Translations under genes and position numbers: made by a program
Shown: piece by piece, positions 41,957-51,546 of the stretch
How positions within the stretch are numbered: the first letter of the stretch is position 1
How the letters are laid out: each line of letters opens with the position of its first letter
Assembly: GCA_018819175.1 (NCBI GenBank)
Contig: JAHJQQ010000007.1
Span: forward strand, 1 to 64,000
Source of the DNA: Gammaproteobacteria bacterium
Lineage (GTDB): Bacteria; Pseudomonadota; Gammaproteobacteria; Thiohalobacterales; Thiohalobacteraceae
DNA length: 64,000 nucleotides
Direction of reading: 5' to 3'
The notes under the pieces: model-generated
Database searches by the model: none
Told to the model about the DNA's origin: nothing
Seen by the model: only the letters and a program-made list of their open reading frames with translations

Positions 41957-44671
41957 TTATTGTGTCGTATCAGCCGCCGGTATAGATGTCTTTTCAAGCC
42001 ATACCAATAATTCCGCTCGCGGCATGGGTTTGGCGAAATAATATCCCTGCAGATAATCGACCCCCAGTTTGCGCAGAATCTCCGCCGCCTCGGCATCCTC
42101 AACACCTTCCGCAACCGTTTTGAGACCCAGCGCTTGAGCGATACTGATAATCGCCTGAACCAAACTCAAACCGCTGGGCTCATGAAGACGGCGGACGAAA
42201 GAGATATCAATCTTCAGTTCATCGGCACGAATCTCATGCAACTGCGAGAGTGATGAATAGCCGGTACCGAAATCATCGATGGCGATCTTGAAACCGGCCG
42301 CCTCTAATTCCTGCAGACGTTCGGAGGCGTGTTCCACATCGCTCATCGCGACGCTTTCCGTCACTTCCCAAACGACATCCGCCGGCTTGATACCCTGACC
42401 CTGAAGCTCCGCCACAGCCTGCTCGGTAAACGAGGGTATAAATAACTGACGTTTGGAGACATTCACTGAAAAGCGCAGCTTTCTGCCCGCGTGGTGACAA
42501 TACGCCTGCATGGCGACACTGGCTCGCCAGACCTGCTGGCCCAAATCACTTATCAGCCCGATATTTTCCGCCATAGGTATAAAGGTTGCCGGGGAGATCC
42601 AGCCCAACTCATCATCGTGCCAGCGCGCCAACACCTCAACCGCAATACAGGCGCCACTGCGCGCGCAGATTATGGGTTGGAACCAGGCCTGAATGATCTC
42701 GGCCTTGATCGCATTGGCCAATCGATTCTGGATGTAGAGCTCTTTTTTGCCAATGCCCTGGTTGGTCATGTCGCCAAAGAAACTGACCTGATTACGCCCC
42801 TGCGCCTTGGCATAGAACATGGCCCGATCCGCCTGCGAGAACAACACTTCGCTGCTTTCCGCATCATCCGGATAAATGGCCGCACCCATGCTGAAGGTGA
42901 TACGCAACTCGGCACCATCGAGCAAGATCGGCTGCTGGATCACGACACCGATCTTGTTGGCCACTTCACGAATCGCCAATTCATCACGCATACCCGGCAA
43001 CAGCAGCACGAATTCATCGCCGCCCCAGCGCGCCAAGGTATCGGCCAGGCGCAATTCATGCCGCAGCCGTTCGGCGAAGGCCACCAACAGCCGATCACCC
43101 GCCTTGTGGCCGAGCGTGTCATTCACATTTTTGAAATGATCGATGTCTATGAAACAGATGCAGACCTTTTCGCCTGAGCGTGCGGCCATGTTAAGAGCGC
43201 TTTTGAATCTGTCTTCCAGCAATATGCGATTCGGCAACCCGGTCAGGGCATCGTGCAAAGCCATATGGCTGATCTGCTTCTCATGCAGATAGGCCTGAGT
43301 GATATCGCGCACAACGCCGCGGATACCTGTTACTGCTCCAGTATCGTCGCGGAATCCCAGAAACCGGCATTCGACCCAGGGCTGCAAGGCTCCATCTGGG
43401 TCAGCTAAGCGCACCCGGAACAACAGATTGGTCTTTTCACCACTGCGCAAAGCCATGCACTGCGCCGCCAGCGCGTCAGAATCTTCCGCGTGAAAAAACT
43501 CAACAAGATTGCGTCCCACCGCATTGTCGCAGCGCGCCAGCTTATGCCAACCCGGGCTGGCACGCAGGATCTCCCCGTCGCAGTTCAGCTCCAGCACGGC
43601 CTCTTCCAGCAACGCGAGCGTTTCCAGATACACGGCCTGCTCACGCTCGCGTGAGTCCACCGCGCGCATCAAGGCACTGATGGCATCGGCCAGATTGCTG
43701 ATTTCGTCATGCGCTGAGCGGGCCGGTTGCAGCTCATTCTCAACATCAGCGCGCGGCGCGGAGTCGGCGTAGAGTTCCAACGCATGATCGGTGGACTCCA
43801 GCCGACTTACAGTACGGCTCAGCCAGCGTCCAAGTGCCAGCCACAACAACAGCGTGATCAAGCCCACGGAACCGATCAGCCAGTACAGGAATTCCCTGAA
43901 CGGCAGAATGTCGTGCAGTTCACGGTACGCCAGCAGGACCGGGCGTTGTGCCTGCTCACTCGGCCAATCCACCTGCGTCTGAACCAGCCGTTGCTTACCC
44001 TTGAAAACCATCCGTGACGCATCCGCCGCCAGCTGAGTTGGATAATCGTCATGCGACACAGCAACTACTTTGCCTTGCCATTGCACCGCCAGCAGGCTCT
44101 CGGGAATAATCAGGCGACGAAGTGCCGCGTTATCCAACGGTTTCAGCAGCACCAACGTACCGTAGCCCTGACTGCCCAACCAAACCGGCTCATGATATAC
44201 ACGGTATAGCTCCCCGAGCGCCGCCGCATAATGCCAGTCGTCCTTATTTATACTGTCCGGATCGAGCGTATGCGCAATTGCGCCATAACGGTACAACACG
44301 TCCTGCTTGGCGCTCAGTACCAGCAAGGTGGGGAACTCAATAAAAATCTGCTGGGCATTCAGGTAGGCGGTAAATTTCGGCCAGCGTTTTTCATCTTGCT
44401 GTTCGAGAATGCGTGAAAACTCCACACGTGCGCGCAGTTGCTGCGCCAGATTGCCCCATATGAATTCTGTGCGCCCGATCTGGGCGCCGAAATAATCGCG
44501 TAACGTGTCGAATTTCTGATTTATCTCACGTTCACGAAACGCACTGTAGCCATATACGCCAATGGCAAGCGTACCAACGGTCACAACCAGCATGACTGCC
44601 AAAACATGGCTAATCGCCTGGCCACGCAGTGTCCGCAGTCGATTACGCAAAACACGCCAGACAGGGATCAT
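41957..44671 (-). CDS. Membrane-bound PAS-GGDEF-EAL c-di-GMP protein with periplasmic sensor
   Basis: The 904-residue product has a transmembrane helix near 22-44, a periplasmic domain of about 240 residues, a second helix near 275 and a linker. Then come a PAS/PAC region (about 345-470), GGDEF (W-G-G-D-E-F about 562) and EAL (E-V-L-A-R-W about 673, then DDFGTGYSS and VAEGVED). The GGDEF motif is intact; the EAL signature reads EVL, a substitution found in active enzymes, and the later catalytic blocks are present. Both synthase and phosphodiesterase activity are possible. It lies 10 bp after the binding-protein gene, so ligand binding may set c-di-GMP output. Confidence 0.93.
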   Translation of the reverse strand: MIPVWRVLRNRLRTLRGQAISHVLAVMLVVTVGTLAIGVYGYSAFREREINQKFDTLRDYFGAQIGRTEFIWGNLAQQLRARVEFSRILEQQDEKRWPKFTAYLNAQQIFIEFPTLLVLSAKQDVLYRYGAIAHTLDPDSINKDDWHYAAALGELYRVYHEPVWLGSQGYGTLVLLKPLDNAALRRLIIPESLLAVQWQGKVVAVSHDDYPTQLAADASRMVFKGKQRLVQTQVDWPSEQAQRPVLLAYRELHDILPFREFLYWLIGSVGLITLLLWLALGRWLSRTVSRLESTDHALELYADSAPRADVENELQPARSAHDEISNLADAISALMRAVDSREREQAVYLETLALLEEAVLELNCDGEILRASPGWHKLARCDNAVGRNLVEFFHAEDSDALAAQCMALRSGEKTNLLFRVRLADPDGALQPWVECRFLGFRDDTGAVTGIRGVVRDITQAYLHEKQISHMALHDALTGLPNRILLEDRFKSALNMAARSGEKVCICFIDIDHFKNVNDTLGHKAGDRLLVAFAERLRHELRLADTLARWGGDEFVLLLPGMRDELAIREVANKIGVVIQQPILLDGAELRITFSMGAAIYPDDAESSEVLFSQADRAMFYAKAQGRNQVSFFGDMTNQGIGKKELYIQNRLANAIKAEIIQAWFQPIICARSGACIAVEVLARWHDDELGWISPATFIPMAENIGLISDLGQQVWRASVAMQAYCHHAGRKLRFSVNVSKRQLFIPSFTEQAVAELQGQGIKPADVVWEVTESVAMSDVEHASERLQELEAAGFKIAIDDFGTGYSSLSQLHEIRADELKIDISFVRRLHEPSGLSLVQAIISIAQALGLKTVAEGVEDAEAAEILRKLGVDYLQGYYFAKPMPRAELLVWLEKTSIPAADTTQ

Positions 44672-44681
44672 CCGCATAGCT

Positions 44682-45731
44682 CTAACCGGGCTGTACCCAG
44701 CGATCATCGATCAAAGTGCGAATATCCGCATCGCCGGGCATGCTCAAACCCACCGCCCGCATAAATTCCCGCGTCGCTTCGATCTCAGCTTCGGAGAATC
44801 CGCCATCCGGGCTGTACTGCGCCGGCAGACGCTGCAGGGCATCGATGAGATCGTGCCGCTGATTGGCGTCGCTGATCTGTAATTGATCGACAATCTGCCG
44901 AGGTGTTGCCGCGTTCGCCCAGCGCAATGATTGGCGCAACATCTTCGCCATACTTATTACTCGCTCAGGATTAGCAGCAATGCGATCTGGCGTGGTCACG
45001 ATTACAGCACGCAAATGATCCTTTCCGACCACCCCGACCGGATTGCGTGGATCGTTGAGACTGGCGAGCGTGACGCCCAGACCTTCGCGGACCAGGCTTG
45101 CAGAATACGGCTCCTCGCAGAACACCGCATCCACCGTCTCGCCGGCCATGGCGCCATAGACGCCCGCATAGGTTTGGGTAATGGGCGCCCAGCGGATTTC
45201 CTTGGGCGAAACGTCATAGGCTGACACCCACAACTCCGCAACCAACTGCAGATAGGTCTTGGTGGTGGCACTCCCGACCGGGGCGCCCAAGGTGCGTCCA
45301 CGCAGATCTTCAATGCTGCGAATTTTGTCGGCCAGATCCGCGCGGACAATAATGGCGTAGGGTGGCGCCCCACTGCTGAGACGGCCTATCGCCACCACCG
45401 GGTGGCCTTTTCCCAGAAACTTCGGTAGCACGGGAAAACCCACGCCCGCGAAATCGGCATTGCCCGCCAGCATATCCTCCAGGGCCAGCACGCCAGTCGG
45501 AAGGTAGCGTATACCCAGGTCCACACCCGCCTGACGATCAAATGCGAGCTTGGGAATCAACTCAATCGGGAAAAATGGCATCAGCAGCGGGCCGGGAATA
45601 TTGACGCGCAAGGTCGCGGTCTCAGCCCGCAGCGGCGCCAGCCCGGTTGCCGCCAGCAGGGCGAGCGTCGTTTTTAGTACGCATCGGCGCGCGAGATCGG
45701 GTGGGGGCTGATGCAGAAACTGTTTAAACAT
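44682..45731 (-). CDS. Periplasmic substrate-binding protein (NitT/TauT type, orphan)
   Basis: The 349-residue product starts with a basic region and hydrophobic segment (LARRCVLKTTLALLAATGLAPL; Arg-Arg pair), a Sec or possibly Tat signal. The mature part is a two-lobe binding protein of the SsuA/TauA/NMT1 type, with DMLAGNADFAGVG (about 87-99) and DLRGRTLGAPVGSATTKTYL (about 143-162). No ABC permease or ATPase lies nearby. The stop is 10 bp before the GGDEF/EAL gene, so it is more likely a signal receptor than a transporter part. Confidence 0.85.
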   Translation of the reverse strand: MFKQFLHQPPPDLARRCVLKTTLALLAATGLAPLRAETATLRVNIPGPLLMPFFPIELIPKLAFDRQAGVDLGIRYLPTGVLALEDMLAGNADFAGVGFPVLPKFLGKGHPVVAIGRLSSGAPPYAIIVRADLADKIRSIEDLRGRTLGAPVGSATTKTYLQLVAELWVSAYDVSPKEIRWAPITQTYAGVYGAMAGETVDAVFCEEPYSASLVREGLGVTLASLNDPRNPVGVVGKDHLRAVIVTTPDRIAANPERVISMAKMLRQSLRWANAATPRQIVDQLQISDANQRHDLIDALQRLPAQYSPDGGFSEAEIEATREFMRAVGLSMPGDADIRTLIDDRWVQPG

Positions 45732-45786
45732 TGACCCAGCATGGCAGCCGCCTTAGACAAGATCAAGCGCCGCTGCCGACTATCGA

Positions 45787-46269
45787 TTACCTGCGCTCCA
45801 GAACCAGAAAGCTATAGGCATAGGGGTTCCGATCGTCAGGAAGATGCCCCTCCCGGGCTGTTTCATGCCAAACCGCCGTGTCCAGATCTGGAAACCAGGC
45901 ATCGCCGTCAAAGGCGGCGTCTATTTGAGTGAGATAGATGCGCTGCACTTGCGGTAATAACTGCGTATACAGTTGCGCCCCGCCGATAATCATGACTTCC
46001 GGCACATCACCTGCAGCCGCCAGGGCCGCGTCCGCCGAAGTCACCGTGGTACAGCCTGGCGCGACAAATCCCGGCGTTCGGCTGACAACAATATTATGCC
46101 GCTCCGGCAAGGGCCGACCGATCGACTCGTAGGTTTTACGACCCATGATCACCGGCTTGCCTAAGGTGATCGCCTTGAAGTGTTTGAGATCGGCCGGCAG
46201 CCGCCACGGCAAGCCATTATTGCTGCCGATCAGGCGATTGCGATCCATGGCGACGATGATTGAAATCAT
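45787..46269 (-). CDS. folA: Dihydrofolate reductase
   Basis: It reduces dihydrofolate to tetrahydrofolate with NADPH. The 160-residue product has MISIIVAMDRNRLIGSNNGLPWRLPADLKHF (region 1-31; Trp, Asp at the active site), VIMGRKTYESIG (about 40-51) and MIIGGAQLYTQLL (about 93). It lies downstream of thyA on the same strand. The 12 bases before its ATG border the heptamer array at 46281-46415, so the leader is unusual and lacks a clear Shine-Dalgarno. Confidence 0.96.
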   Translation of the reverse strand: MISIIVAMDRNRLIGSNNGLPWRLPADLKHFKAITLGKPVIMGRKTYESIGRPLPERHNIVVSRTPGFVAPGCTTVTSADAALAAAGDVPEVMIIGGAQLYTQLLPQVQRIYLTQIDAAFDGDAWFPDLDTAVWHETAREGHLPDDRNPYAYSFLVLERR

Positions 46270-46280
46270 AAATTCAGTAT

Positions 46281-46472
46281 CTAGGTTCTAGGTTCTAGGT
46301 TCTAGGTTCTAGGTTCTAGGTTCTAGGTTCTAGGTTCTAGGTTCTAGGTTCTAGGTTCTAGGTTCTAGGTTCTAGGTTCTAGGTTCTAGGTTCTAGGTTC
46401 TAGGTTCTAGGTTCTGGGATCGAGGCATAGTACAGAAGCTTTTCCTCGGCCCTAGAACCTAGAACCTCGACC
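46281..46472. repeat. Heptamer array CTAGGTT x about 19 with inverted tail (family D, copy 3)
   Basis: From 46281 to 46415 the heptamer CTAGGTT is repeated about 19 times without interruption. A 30-nt loop region and then the complement (CCCTAGAACCTAGAACC, about 46449-46466) follow. Copies 1 and 2 of family D have two or three units, so this one has expanded. It separates thyA from folA and ends 12 bp before the folA start. Confidence 0.97.
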
Positions 46473-46478
46473 CTGCAG

Positions 46479-47273
46479 TTAGACCGCCACCGGCGCCTTG
46501 ATATGTTCATGATGCTGGTAACCGGCCAACTCGAAATCCTCGAACTTGAAAGCGAACAGATCCTTCACATCGGGATTGATGCGCAGCGTCGGTAGTGCAA
46601 AAGGCTCGCGCGCGAGTTGCAGATCGGTCTGCTCCAGATGATTGAGATACAAATGGGCGTCGCCCAGGGTATGCACGAAATCACCCGGTTTCAATCCCAC
46701 CACCTGCGCGATCATCATGGTCAGCAGCGCATAGGAAGCAATATTGAACGGCACGCCCAGAAAGATATCCGCACTGCGCTGATACAGCTGACAAGACAGC
46801 TTCCCATCGGCGACATAGAACTGAAAGAAGGCGTGACAGGGCGGCAAGGCCATCTTGTCGATTTCAGCCACATTCCAGGCGCTGACGATGATACGCCGTG
46901 AATCCGGATGGTTGCGCAGCTGATCGAGCACTTGCGCAATCTGGTCGATGTGACGACCATCGGCCGTCGGCCAGGAGCGCCACTGATAGCCATAGACCGG
47001 CCCCAGATCTCCGTTCTCGTCGGCCCACTCGTCCCAGATACTGACCTTGTTGTCGTGCAGATATTTGATATTGGTATCACCCTGCAGAAACCACAGCAGC
47101 TCGTGAATGATGGAGCGCAAATGCAGCTTCTTGGTGGTCACCACCGGAAAACCCTGCGCCAGATCGAAACGCATCTGATAACCGAACACGCTTAAGGTGC
47201 CCGTACCGGTGCGGTCTTCCTTGCGGGTACCCTGCTCGCGCACATGGCGCATGAGATCGAGATATTGTTTCAC
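46479..47273 (-). CDS. thyA: Thymidylate synthase
   Basis: It methylates dUMP with methylene-tetrahydrofolate. The 264-residue product has the nucleophile Cys in ALPPCHAFFQFYV (about 146), QRSADIFLGVPFNIASYALL (about 165-184) and RxxxGTGTLSVFGYQMRFDL (about 21-40). The length equals E. coli ThyA. It is in the order lgt-thyA-folA on the minus strand, as in many gammaproteobacteria. Confidence 0.97.
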   Translation of the reverse strand: MKQYLDLMRHVREQGTRKEDRTGTGTLSVFGYQMRFDLAQGFPVVTTKKLHLRSIIHELLWFLQGDTNIKYLHDNKVSIWDEWADENGDLGPVYGYQWRSWPTADGRHIDQIAQVLDQLRNHPDSRRIIVSAWNVAEIDKMALPPCHAFFQFYVADGKLSCQLYQRSADIFLGVPFNIASYALLTMMIAQVVGLKPGDFVHTLGDAHLYLNHLEQTDLQLAREPFALPTLRINPDVKDLFAFKFEDFELAGYQHHEHIKAPVAV

Positions 47274-47321
47274 AGCAGTATCCTGTACACCTGAATCAAC
47301 AGCGGCAAGCCGTGTCGAATA

Positions 47322-48161
47322 TTATTTCGATGCCGGGGCATCTGAATTGTTACGACTGTACGCCAGCACCATAAACAGAACACCCAGCAGGATCATCGGC
47401 GCCGACAACAGCTGCCCCATGGTAACCCAATCCAGTGCCAGGTAGCCCAGCTGGGTATCGGGAATGCGCACGAATTCCACCGCGAAACGGAAACTGCCGT
47501 AGCCCAGCATAAACAGACCCGACACCGCCATCGTCGGCCGCGGCTTGCGTGAAAACAGCCACAAAATCAGGAACAATACAGTTCCCTCCAGCAGTGCTTC
47601 ATAGAGCATCGAAGGATGATGTGGTGCGCTGTAGCCGGCGATTTCGCCCGCACAGTATTCAGGAAACCGCGCGCAGGGCAGTTGCATGGCCCAGGGCACA
47701 TCGGACACGCGCCCCCACAGTTCGCCATTGATAAAGTTACCGACACGTCCAGCACCCAGACCAATCGGTACGAGTGGCGCGATAAAATCCGTGACCTGAA
47801 AAAAACCGCGTCCGGTCTTGCGCCCATACAGCCACATGGCGATAAACACACCCAGCATGCCGCCATGAAACGACATGCCACCCTGCCAGATATAAAGCAG
47901 TCGCACAGGGTCTTCGAGAAAATAACCGAAGTTGTAAAACAGACTGTAACCGATACGCCCGCCGAGAATCGCGCCGAGGGCGGCGTAGAAAACCAGATCG
48001 CTGATCTCTTCAGCACGCCAGCCACTCTCTGTTCGACGCGCGCGCAGCGTACCCAGCCACCAGGCACCGGCAAAACCGATCAGGTACATCAGCCCGTACC
48101 AATGCACGGCGAAATCACCTAAGCGCAGCGCGGCGGGATCAATGTCGGGATAGGTCAGCAT
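47322..48161 (-). CDS. lgt: Prolipoprotein diacylglyceryl transferase
   Basis: Lgt attaches diacylglycerol to the lipobox Cys of prelipoproteins. The 279-residue product has about seven transmembrane segments, MSFHGGMLGVFIAMW (about 92-106; essential His) and GAGRVGNFINGELWGRVSD (about 136-154; the Lgt signature Arg, Asn, Gly), and a C-terminal YGSFRFAVEFVR. It is upstream of thyA with a 48-bp gap, and likely one transcript. Confidence 0.96.
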   Translation of the reverse strand: MLTYPDIDPAALRLGDFAVHWYGLMYLIGFAGAWWLGTLRARRTESGWRAEEISDLVFYAALGAILGGRIGYSLFYNFGYFLEDPVRLLYIWQGGMSFHGGMLGVFIAMWLYGRKTGRGFFQVTDFIAPLVPIGLGAGRVGNFINGELWGRVSDVPWAMQLPCARFPEYCAGEIAGYSAPHHPSMLYEALLEGTVLFLILWLFSRKPRPTMAVSGLFMLGYGSFRFAVEFVRIPDTQLGYLALDWVTMGQLLSAPMILLGVLFMVLAYSRNNSDAPASK

Positions 48162-48200
48162 GGCTCAATACAACCTCAGCAACAGCTCAACATAACAAGA

Positions 48201-48515
48201 TTTCAACACGAAGGCGCATAAGGCGCACGAAGAAAGGCTATTATTGAGCATTACCAATTGGGATGACACAAACGCCCCTCTCCCTAACCCTCTCCCCGCG
48301 AGCGGGGAGAGGGGATAACCCCTCTCCCGCCGGGGCGGGAGAGGGTTGGGGAGAGGGTGGCGAAGTTCTTATCGAGCATATCTATGTCATGCCATCATGT
48401 AATGCTCAATAATGAATGAAAAATTCATACCCGCATAATAACGACGGTAGTGGATACACAGGCTTCACCCTGTAATGAATTTCCCTTGCGCGCCTTATGC
48501 GCCTTTGTGTTGAAA
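48201..48515. repeat. Inverted tandem-unit element, family G, split by a MITE
   Basis: The left arm 48201-48230 (TTTCAACACGAAGG, CGCATAAGG, CGCACGA) is complementary, with about three mismatches in 29, to 48487-48515. A MITE copy (48240-48413) lies between the arms, so the original spacer was about 80 nt. It occupies the lgt-rlmI gap of about 370 bp, where no gene is seen. Confidence 0.88.
48240..48413. mobile_element. MITE-like element, copy 2
   Basis: The element is 174 bp with perfect 15-bp terminal inverted repeats: ATTATTGAGCATTAC (48240-48254) and GTAATGCTCAATAAT (48399-48413). Interior hairpins are the same as in copy 1 at 36221-36400. There is no open frame of note. It is inserted into the spacer of the family G element. 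Confidence 0.92.
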
Positions 48516-48534
48516 AAATAGTTCCACAACGATC

Positions 48535-49755
48535 TCAGGCTGGCAACACGCGGCAATACAGCGCCTTCAGATATTCAGTCTCCGGAATCGCCGGATTCAT
48601 CGGATGATCCGCGCCCTGGCGACCGCGTTCCAGAATCTGCATGCTGCGGTCAACATGCCGCGATGCCGCCAGCACCAATTGCTGCAGCGCACTCGCCTCC
48701 AGATGATAGGAACAGGATGCGCTGACCAGGATGCCGTCTTTGGTCAGCACCTGCATGGCCTGCTGGTTGATGCGCTGATAGGCCTCCAGGCCGGCCTTGG
48801 CGTCTTTTCTACGCTTTATAAAAGCGGGCGGATCGAGCACGATCACATCGAAATGTTCACGCGCCTCCCGCAGTTCACGCAGCACATCAAAGGCATCGCC
48901 CTTGCGGACCAGCACACGTGACTGCACCGCATTCAATTCCGCATTCACGGCCACTTGCATCAGCGCATCATGCGAGGCATCCACACAGGTCACTTCACGC
49001 GCGCCGGCCACGGCGGCCTGCACACCCCAGCCACCGACATAACTGAACAGATCCAGCACCCGCATGCCTTTGACATAACGAAACAGCCGCGCGCGATTCT
49101 CGCGCTGATCATAAAACCAGCCGGTCTTCTGGCCGGACTGCGCCGACACCCGGAATCGCACGCCGTTTTCTTCCAGATCGAGCGTGTCCGGCACATCACC
49201 GATGGCCTCGATGTAATTCTCCAGGCCTTCCATCACCCGGATCGGGCTGTCATTGCGCATCAGAATACCGGTCGGCTTGATGACCTTGTGCAAGGCCTCG
49301 ATCACCGCTTCACGGGCGCGCTCCATACCGGCCGTGGTCAGCTGTACCACCAAAACATCGCCATAGCGATCCACCACCAGACCGGGCAGCGCATCACCCT
49401 CGCCATGCACCAGACGGTAATAGGGCTTGTCATATAAGCGTTCGCGTAATGCCAAGGCGACATTCAAGCGGTGCACCAGCAACGATTTACTCAGCGCATG
49501 CGCCGGATCGCGACTCACCAGCCGCGCGCAGATCAGCGAATGCGGATTCACATAACCGGTACCGAGCGACTTGCCGTTGGACGCCTCGATCATCACCAGC
49601 TGGCCGGGCTCAAAGGCCGTCAACGGCGTCTGCTTGGTATCGACCTCATTGCTGTAGACCCACAAATGACCGGCGCGCAGGCGCCGCTCTTCGTTTTTCT
49701 TCAGTCGCAGAGGCGCCAGCTCAGTGGCCTCGGTAGGGGAAATGGAATCACTCAA
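48535..49755 (-). CDS. rlmI: 23S rRNA m5C1962 methyltransferase RlmI
   Basis: The 406-residue product has an N-terminal PUA domain (LKKNEERRLRAGHLWVYSNEV, about 19-39), an EEHEP-like middle part and a C-terminal SAM methyltransferase with VLDLFSYVGGWGVQAAVAG (about 232-250) and VLDPPAFIKRRKD (about 306-318). The start is taken as TTG 49755 (LSDSISPTEATEL) with GGAG upstream, because the frame above it overlaps the next gene. E. coli RlmI has 396 residues. Confidence 0.92.
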   Translation of the reverse strand: MSDSISPTEATELAPLRLKKNEERRLRAGHLWVYSNEVDTKQTPLTAFEPGQLVMIEASNGKSLGTGYVNPHSLICARLVSRDPAHALSKSLLVHRLNVALALRERLYDKPYYRLVHGEGDALPGLVVDRYGDVLVVQLTTAGMERAREAVIEALHKVIKPTGILMRNDSPIRVMEGLENYIEAIGDVPDTLDLEENGVRFRVSAQSGQKTGWFYDQRENRARLFRYVKGMRVLDLFSYVGGWGVQAAVAGAREVTCVDASHDALMQVAVNAELNAVQSRVLVRKGDAFDVLRELREAREHFDVIVLDPPAFIKRRKDAKAGLEAYQRINQQAMQVLTKDGILVSASCSYHLEASALQQLVLAASRHVDRSMQILERGRQGADHPMNPAIPETEYLKALYCRVLPA

Positions 49756-49792
49756 GACACAGCTCCAATCAGCAATCGGGGGATTGTAGCAT

Positions 49793-51406
49793 TCACTGCG
49801 CAGCGATCCATTTGGCCGCTGACCAAAGCGCCAGATCATCCGGGTCGCCGCGATAATCCTGCACATGGTCCGCGCCCGTGCGCGGCAACGTGGGCCAATC
49901 GCCGTGGTAGAGCACAATGTAGCCATCCGGATGCGCCGCGGCCCAATTCGCCAGCTCGGCAGACGGCACGACCGATATGGGCTGCGTCAGTCGACCGACG
50001 TATTGGAACTGACCATGGTAGCTGCCGGCATGCGCCACCGGATGTCCGTCACGCTGGAGAGCCTCGATGCGGGCGCCGAAGGCAGTCAGATCATAGGCTG
50101 GCTTGGCGACATACAATACCGAGATATGCAGGAGCACGACCACCAGCACCGTGCCCAAGGCCATCAGTTTTACATAACGCGCTGGCGTGTTGATACGTGG
50201 CACCGACAGCAAGGCCGCAACGGCCAGGAACAGCAGCCCCCAACGCGCATCCAGTGCGGCAGTCCAGTCCGCGCGCTCACTGTGCCAGCCGAACAAGACG
50301 CCGGCAAACAGCACCGCCGGGATCAATGCCAGCCCGATCACAGCCCAGACACGCTGCGCCGAACCTTCACGCAGCGCCACGTCAATCGAATAGGCGGCGA
50401 GGAGACTGAACGCCGGAAAGATCGGCAGGAGATACTTGACCTGCTTACCGCTGACCAGACTCAAGACCAACAATACCGGCAACGACCAGAACAGCAGCAT
50501 GCGCAGGTATCGGTCGTTGGTGAAAGCTCCAGCGCGGACGGCATGACGGATCCCTTGCCAAAGCGGCTTGCTCAGCGCCCACGGCATCAGTGCCAGCGGT
50601 AGCCAAGGTAAATACCAGTATGCGGGGCGATCATGCGCAAAGGAATCCACCAAGCGTTCAGCGGTTTGCCCCCACAGGATTGCCGTGCGGTAAGCCTCCC
50701 CGCCGACGGCGCCGGCCGGCAATGCCCACGCCAAGCCAATGAGTAGTCCGAGCAGAAGCGCGGATAGTATGCCGCCGTACCAGCAAACCCACCCTTTCAG
50801 TTGATTTCGGTCGACCCAAAAATAACCCAATAACGCCACCGGCAGAATGTGCAAGAGAATCACTGGCCCCTTGGACAGAAAACCCAAGCCGATCGCAGTA
50901 CCGACAATCAGCCAGCCAGTCCCCAACCCACGCGCGGCGCGCAGCATACCGAGCAGGCCCAGCAGGGTACAAAAAACCACCAGTAAGTCGAACTGCACCA
51001 GGGTATAGAAACCCTGCCACATCAACCCACCGAACAATATCCATACCGCGAGTTCAGCGAGTTGAAGCCGTTCCGGCCACAAACGGCGCGCGATCAGGTA
51101 AAGCAAACCCAGGTTGGCCAGCGATACCAACGGCGACACCAGCCGCGGCCACAGATCATTCACCCCAAACACCCACCAGCCGGCCTGAATCAACCAGAAA
51201 AACAACGGCGGCTTGTGGCTATAGAGGTCGCCGTTGAGATGGGGCAGCAGGAAATCACCGCGCAACCACATCTCCCAGGCCACACTGACATAGCGGGTTT
51301 CATCGACCGGCATCAGCGGCCGGCTGATCAATGCCGTCACCAGCAACGACAACCAGGCAGCGAATAACAACAGGAGGGAAATATAACCGGAAAGGCGACT
51401 ATTCAT
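49793..51406 (-). CDS. ArnT/PMT-like GT39-family glycosyltransferase
   Basis: The 537-residue product has ten or more transmembrane segments. The first periplasmic loop contains PVDETRYVSVAWEMW (about 34-48; the catalytic D-E) and SHKPPLFFWL (about 64-73), as in lipid A aminoarabinose transferases and protein mannosyltransferases. It uses a polyprenyl-phosphate sugar donor at the periplasmic face. The acceptor is unknown. The GT2 gene at 52294 could make the donor, with the VTT-family gene between. Confidence 0.88.
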   Translation of the reverse strand: MNSRLSGYISLLLLFAAWLSLLVTALISRPLMPVDETRYVSVAWEMWLRGDFLLPHLNGDLYSHKPPLFFWLIQAGWWVFGVNDLWPRLVSPLVSLANLGLLYLIARRLWPERLQLAELAVWILFGGLMWQGFYTLVQFDLLVVFCTLLGLLGMLRAARGLGTGWLIVGTAIGLGFLSKGPVILLHILPVALLGYFWVDRNQLKGWVCWYGGILSALLLGLLIGLAWALPAGAVGGEAYRTAILWGQTAERLVDSFAHDRPAYWYLPWLPLALMPWALSKPLWQGIRHAVRAGAFTNDRYLRMLLFWSLPVLLVLSLVSGKQVKYLLPIFPAFSLLAAYSIDVALREGSAQRVWAVIGLALIPAVLFAGVLFGWHSERADWTAALDARWGLLFLAVAALLSVPRINTPARYVKLMALGTVLVVVLLHISVLYVAKPAYDLTAFGARIEALQRDGHPVAHAGSYHGQFQYVGRLTQPISVVPSAELANWAAAHPDGYIVLYHGDWPTLPRTGADHVQDYRGDPDDLALWSAAKWIAAQ

Positions 51407-51546
51407 ATCACGCCATTGTCGCCAATTTCACACTGGATGTCGCGAGCGATATGAAGGGCCGCCTGGCTTCTTCCGGAAACATCTCGCAGTCCGTTGCGGA
51501 GTCTCTATACCCGAGCGACGAGTAACCCAGGCCGCTGCTCCGCAGA

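Noticed and set aside
46281..46415. Possible CRISPR array
   Set aside because: The repeats are 7 nt, directly abutting and without spacers; no cas genes are present.
51331..51525. Plus-strand open frame of 64 codons at the start of the GT39 gene
   Set aside because: It is antisense to the GT39 start and has no start signal or similarity.
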